Below are positions 61,205-64,000 of a stretch of DNA of 64,000 bases, one piece after another. Position 1 is the first letter of the stretch. Every line of letters begins with the position of its first letter. The DNA is taken from contig CAWFCG010000001.1 of NCBI GenBank assembly GCA_963814315.1, forward strand, positions 1 to 64,000. Reading direction: 5' to 3'. Both the position numbers and the translations under genes were made by a program. The stretch is from JAFMJV01 sp963814315. GTDB lineage: Bacteria > Chloroflexota > Limnocylindria > Limnocylindrales > CSP1-4. The notes beneath the pieces are model-generated. The model made no database searches, had not been told where the DNA came from, and saw only the letters and a program-made list of their open reading frames with translations.

Positions 61205-61989
61205 TGGCAGTGGCGCTGTCGTTCCAGCTGCTCGGTCACGGCATCGCCTACTCGGCGTCACCAGCCATGATGTCCGCCGCCTTCGCGGCCCTGCATCTGC
61301 CGCATCGATACATGCTGGCCGATGTCCCGGCAGCCGAGGTTGCCACTGCCGTGTCGCGGCTGAGGGAACGAGACTCGGGCGGAGCCAACGTCACCGTGCC
61401 CCACAAGACCACCGTGGCGGCGCTGATGGATGATGTCTCCGACGTGGCGCGTGCCGCCGGTGCGGTCAACACCGTGGTCCGCGAGGGTGATCGGCTCATC
61501 GGGCACAACACGGACATGCCGGCCACGGTCGAAGCCATCGAGCGGCTTTGTCCTGATGGTGTGGGCCACGCACTCATCCTCGGCGCCGGCGGCGCAAGCC
61601 GCGCCGTGCAGCTGGCGCTGGCGGAGGTCGCCGTTGGGCGCGTGACGGTCTTGCGCCGCTCTGACGGCTCGCTGGAACACCTGGCCGACGCCATCATCAG
61701 CGCCGATCTACTGGTCAACGCCACGCCGGTGGGGACCGGCTCCGACGAGAGCCTGGTGCCGATGGAGCTGCTGCGCCCGGGCCTGGCCGTCCTCGACCTG
61801 GTGTATCGGCCCAGCCCGACGTGCCTGGTTCGTGATGCCCGAGCCGTCGGCGCCAGCGCCGAATTGGGTGCCGCCATCCTGCTGGGCCAAGCTTGGCGTT
61901 CGCTGGAGCTGTGGCTTGGGACGCCAGCGCCGATCGACGTGATGCGCGCGGCATTGGATGCGGAGCTCGGCGGTCACGCTGGTGTCTGA
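61204..61989 (+). CDS. aroE: Shikimate dehydrogenase
   Basis: Reduces 3-dehydroshikimate with NADPH. The 261-residue protein has LLGHGIAYSASPAMMSAAFAALHL, GGANVTVPHKTTVAAL with the catalytic Lys, GAVNTVVREGDRLIGHNTD with the catalytic Asp, and LILGAGGASRAVQLAL for the cofactor. ATG overlaps the aroC stop by one base. Confidence 0.95.
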   Translation: MAVALSFQLLGHGIAYSASPAMMSAAFAALHLPHRYMLADVPAAEVATAVSRLRERDSGGANVTVPHKTTVAALMDDVSDVARAAGAVNTVVREGDRLIGHNTDMPATVEAIERLCPDGVGHALILGAGGASRAVQLALAEVAVGRVTVLRRSDGSLEHLADAIISADLLVNATPVGTGSDESLVPMELLRPGLAVLDLVYRPSPTCLVRDARAVGASAELGAAILLGQAWRSLELWLGTPAPIDVMRAALDAELGGHAGV

Positions 61990-63589
61990 CGCCATCGTCC
62001 TGGTGGGCCTGTCAGGCAGCGGCAAGTCCACCGTGGCGACCCTCGTCGCAGCACGCTTGGGGCGACCCCTGGTCGACCTCGACCGCGAGATCGAGTCGCG
62101 CGAGGGCGCCCATCCTGCCGAGCTCATCAACACTCGCGGTGAGGCAGCCTTCCGGGCCATCGAGTCGGCCGCGGTCGAGCGCGCCTGCGGCATCGGCGGC
62201 GCGGTCATCGCCACCGGTGGCGGCGCGGTCGTCGATCCCCTGAACCGTTGGGCGCTGTGGCACGCGGGTGTCGTGGTCTGGCTTGATCTGCCCGACGAGG
62301 TGCTCAGCGGCCGGCTGGAAGGTCACGCCGAGGAGCGACCCATGCTGGCCGGCAACACGCTGGCGCAGTTGGTGGCCATGCGCGCGGCCCGGACCCGCTT
62401 CTACCGAGCCGCGGATGTTCGCGTCGATGCCACCGGCCCTGCCGATGCCGTGGCGCGTCGCGTCATCGAGGTCGCCGCCGAGGGGCGCCCAGCGTCTCGA
62501 CGGCTCTTCGACGGCCTGGTCCGTCGCGACCACCGCATGGGGCCGGACACGGCGCGCGTGGTACTGGGCAACCAGTTCGACCGGGCCACGCTTGATGACA
62601 TCCTGGCCCCCAGCAGCAGCGGCACCCCGGTCATCTTCGCGGACCGTCGTGCAGCTGCCGCACTGCCCGAGCTGATGGCGTCACTACCCACTGAGCGGCA
62701 GATCCGCATCGCGACCGGAGAACGGCAGAAGCGCCTGCGCACGGTGGAGAAGCTGCTGGAAGCCGCCAGTGCCATAGGCGCCGAACGCGGCGATGCCTGG
62801 GTCGGTGTCGGCGGCGGCACCGCGACCGACATGATCGGCACGGCCGCTGCGCTCTACCTGCGCGGTGTGAGCTTCGTGGCCGTGGCCACGACCTGGCTGG
62901 GCATGACCGACGCCGCCATCGGTGGCAAGGTCGCGGTCGACCTCTCAGCCGCCAAGAATGCTGCCGGGGCCTTCTGGCCGCCGGTCGCCATCATCGGAGA
63001 CGTGGCCACGCAACGGTCACTGACTCGAGCGCGCCGCCTCGATGGCATGGCCGAATTGCTCAAGAGCGGCCTCATCGGCGACCCCTCGCTGTGGGCCCTG
63101 GTCGAACGTCGCGGCAAGGCCGCGCTGCATGACGACGAGGCGGCACGCTACGCCATCATCGACCGATCGGTGCAGCTCAAGCTCGATATCGTCGATCGCG
63201 ACCCCTTCGAGCGGGGAGTTCGTCGTTCGCTGAACCTGGGACACACGTTGGGACATGCGCTGGAGATCGAGAGTGGCTACCGATTGCCCCATGGCATGGC
63301 CGTCGTGCTGGGCCTGCGTGCGGTCGCCCATATCGCGCAGGGTCGCGGTGCGCAGGCCGGTCTGGCCCAGCACATCGATGAGGTCGCAGGCAACCTCGGC
63401 TACCAGCTCCACCGCGACTTCGATCCCGTCGTCGTCAAGCAAGCGCTCACACGTGACAAGAAGCGCATCAAGGGCCAGCAGCGTTGGATCCTGCCGGTGG
63501 CTGTCGGCGAGGTGATCGACGTGGCCGATGTGACCGAAGCGGAGATCGACGCCGGCATCCGCGCCATCAGCTCGGCGGCTGCGCGATGA
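61982..63589 (+). CDS. aroKB: Bifunctional shikimate kinase / 3-dehydroquinate synthase
   Basis: Two shikimate-pathway enzymes in one 535-residue chain. Residues 1-165 are shikimate kinase (LVGLSGSGKSTVATLVAARL P-loop, LVDLDREIESREG, ATGGGAVVD, ERPMLAG lid). Residues ~175-535 are dehydroquinate synthase (VGVGGGTATDMIGTAAALYLRGV, TTWLGMTDAAIGGKVAVDLSAAKN, ARRLDGMAELLKSG, LNLGHTLGHALE with metal His). The GTG at 61982 overlaps aroE by eight bases; an in-frame start at 61958 is possible. The two activities are usually adjacent separate genes; here there is no stop between them. Confidence 0.95.
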   Translation: MSDAIVLVGLSGSGKSTVATLVAARLGRPLVDLDREIESREGAHPAELINTRGEAAFRAIESAAVERACGIGGAVIATGGGAVVDPLNRWALWHAGVVVWLDLPDEVLSGRLEGHAEERPMLAGNTLAQLVAMRAARTRFYRAADVRVDATGPADAVARRVIEVAAEGRPASRRLFDGLVRRDHRMGPDTARVVLGNQFDRATLDDILAPSSSGTPVIFADRRAAAALPELMASLPTERQIRIATGERQKRLRTVEKLLEAASAIGAERGDAWVGVGGGTATDMIGTAAALYLRGVSFVAVATTWLGMTDAAIGGKVAVDLSAAKNAAGAFWPPVAIIGDVATQRSLTRARRLDGMAELLKSGLIGDPSLWALVERRGKAALHDDEAARYAIIDRSVQLKLDIVDRDPFERGVRRSLNLGHTLGHALEIESGYRLPHGMAVVLGLRAVAHIAQGRGAQAGLAQHIDEVAGNLGYQLHRDFDPVVVKQALTRDKKRIKGQQRWILPVAVGEVIDVADVTEAEIDAGIRAISSAAAR

Positions 63590-64000
63590 GGATCCTGCTG
63601 CTCAACGGGCCCAACCTGGGTCGCCTCGGCCAGCGCCAACCGGAAGTGTACGGCTCGACGACGCTGGCTGAGGTCGAGGAGGCCGCAGCCAGCCACGCCA
63701 AGAGCCTGGGTCACCAGGTCACGACGTTTCAGTCGAACCACGAAGGGGCGCTCATCGACCGCATCGAGCGACGGGATTACGACGCCATCGTCATCAACCC
63801 GGGCGCTCTGACGCACTACGCCTGGTCGCTCCACGACGCTCTGCTGGGTGCCGAGTGCCCCGTCGTGGAGGTCCACCTCAGCGACATCATGGCGCGGGAG
63901 GCATGGCGGCACGTGTCGGTCATCGAACCGGTCGTGAGCCACCGCGTCCTGGGACATGGCTGGCGCGGGTATCTCGAGGCCATCGACTACCTGCATGAGC
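63586..64000 (+). CDS. aroQ: 3-dehydroquinate dehydratase, type II (3' end outside window)
   Basis: Dehydrates 3-dehydroquinate. The visible 138 residues start LLLNGPNLGRLGQRQPEVYGSTT with the catalytic Tyr and Arg, then TTFQSNHEGALIDRI, VINPGALTHYAWSLHDAL with the catalytic His region, and VVEVHLSDIMARE. Type II enzymes are about 145-155 residues, so only the last few codons are missing. The ATG overlaps the aroKB stop (ATGA). With it the operon holds every step from DAHP synthase to chorismate. Confidence 0.95.
   Translation, partial: MRILLLNGPNLGRLGQRQPEVYGSTTLAEVEEAAASHAKSLGHQVTTFQSNHEGALIDRIERRDYDAIVINPGALTHYAWSLHDALLGAECPVVEVHLSDIMAREAWRHVSVIEPVVSHRVLGHGWRGYLEAIDYLHE

Overview
The window is GC-rich bacterial chromosome with dense, mostly plain housekeeping and sugar-metabolism genes. 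I see no phage, IS, plasmid or CRISPR signal. Class I lysyl-tRNA synthetase, a membrane H+-pyrophosphatase, a DAHP synthase-chorismate mutase fusion, an AroK-AroB fusion, many start codons sitting directly behind a TANNNT box (leaderless mRNAs), and frequent ATGA/GTGA gene overlaps suggest a high-GC Terrabacteria lineage. Chloroflexota is my best guess, with Actinomycetota as the alternative; this is an inference from gene content only.

Layout. 1-6.1 kb: central sugar phosphate metabolism. On the minus strand run a decayed rpe, an internally deleted transketolase gene, transaldolase and pgi; on the plus strand run a ROK sugar kinase and rpiA. 6.2-11.5 kb: a monosaccharide ABC importer with Gfo/Idh and 2-hydroxyacid dehydrogenases. 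11.5-18.8 kb: a ROK-regulated oligosaccharide operon (binding protein, two permeases, GH15-like and GH66-like enzymes without signal peptides), read here as import and cytosolic breakdown of alpha-glucans. 18.9-22.4 kb: an ABC-2 type export cluster whose last ATPase and permease genes have been joined by a one-base shift. 22.5-29.7 kb: thioredoxin, secreted proteins, a PucR-type regulator, a HAD phosphatase, an ECF sigma remnant cut off at a tRNA-Ser gene, and a serine hydrolase. 29.7-43.5 kb: a minus-strand block (M16 peptidase, Pro-rich/TPR protein, ndk, hppA, uppP, argR, rhaM, amidohydrolase, greA, lysS, serS), with two intergenic regions that share palindromic repeats. 43.5-50.5 kb: coenzyme A and pantothenate genes (coaX, coaBC, panB, panC, a nitrilase), a DRTGG/BioD-like P-loop protein and a HAD phosphatase. 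50.5-57 kb: a duplicated secreted DUF4397-like gene (one copy broken), glutamate-type dehydrogenase, DegV, an SDR and a Nudix hydrolase. 57-64 kb: a shikimate operon aroF(+chorismate mutase)-aroA-aroC-aroE-aroKB-aroQ.

The most interesting signal is ahead of the shikimate operon. A consensus promoter is followed within a few bases by an eight-codon leader peptide, M-T-R-Y-W-Y-F-S, and then by a rho-independent terminator before aroF. This is the layout of a ribosome-mediated attenuator sensing all three aromatic amino acids. The second theme is gene decay. At least six loci (rpe, tkt, the ABC fusion, the ECF sigma gene, a hypothetical gene at 43 kb and one DUF4397 copy) carry frameshifts, deletions or truncations, which is unusual in 64 kb and should be checked against raw reads.
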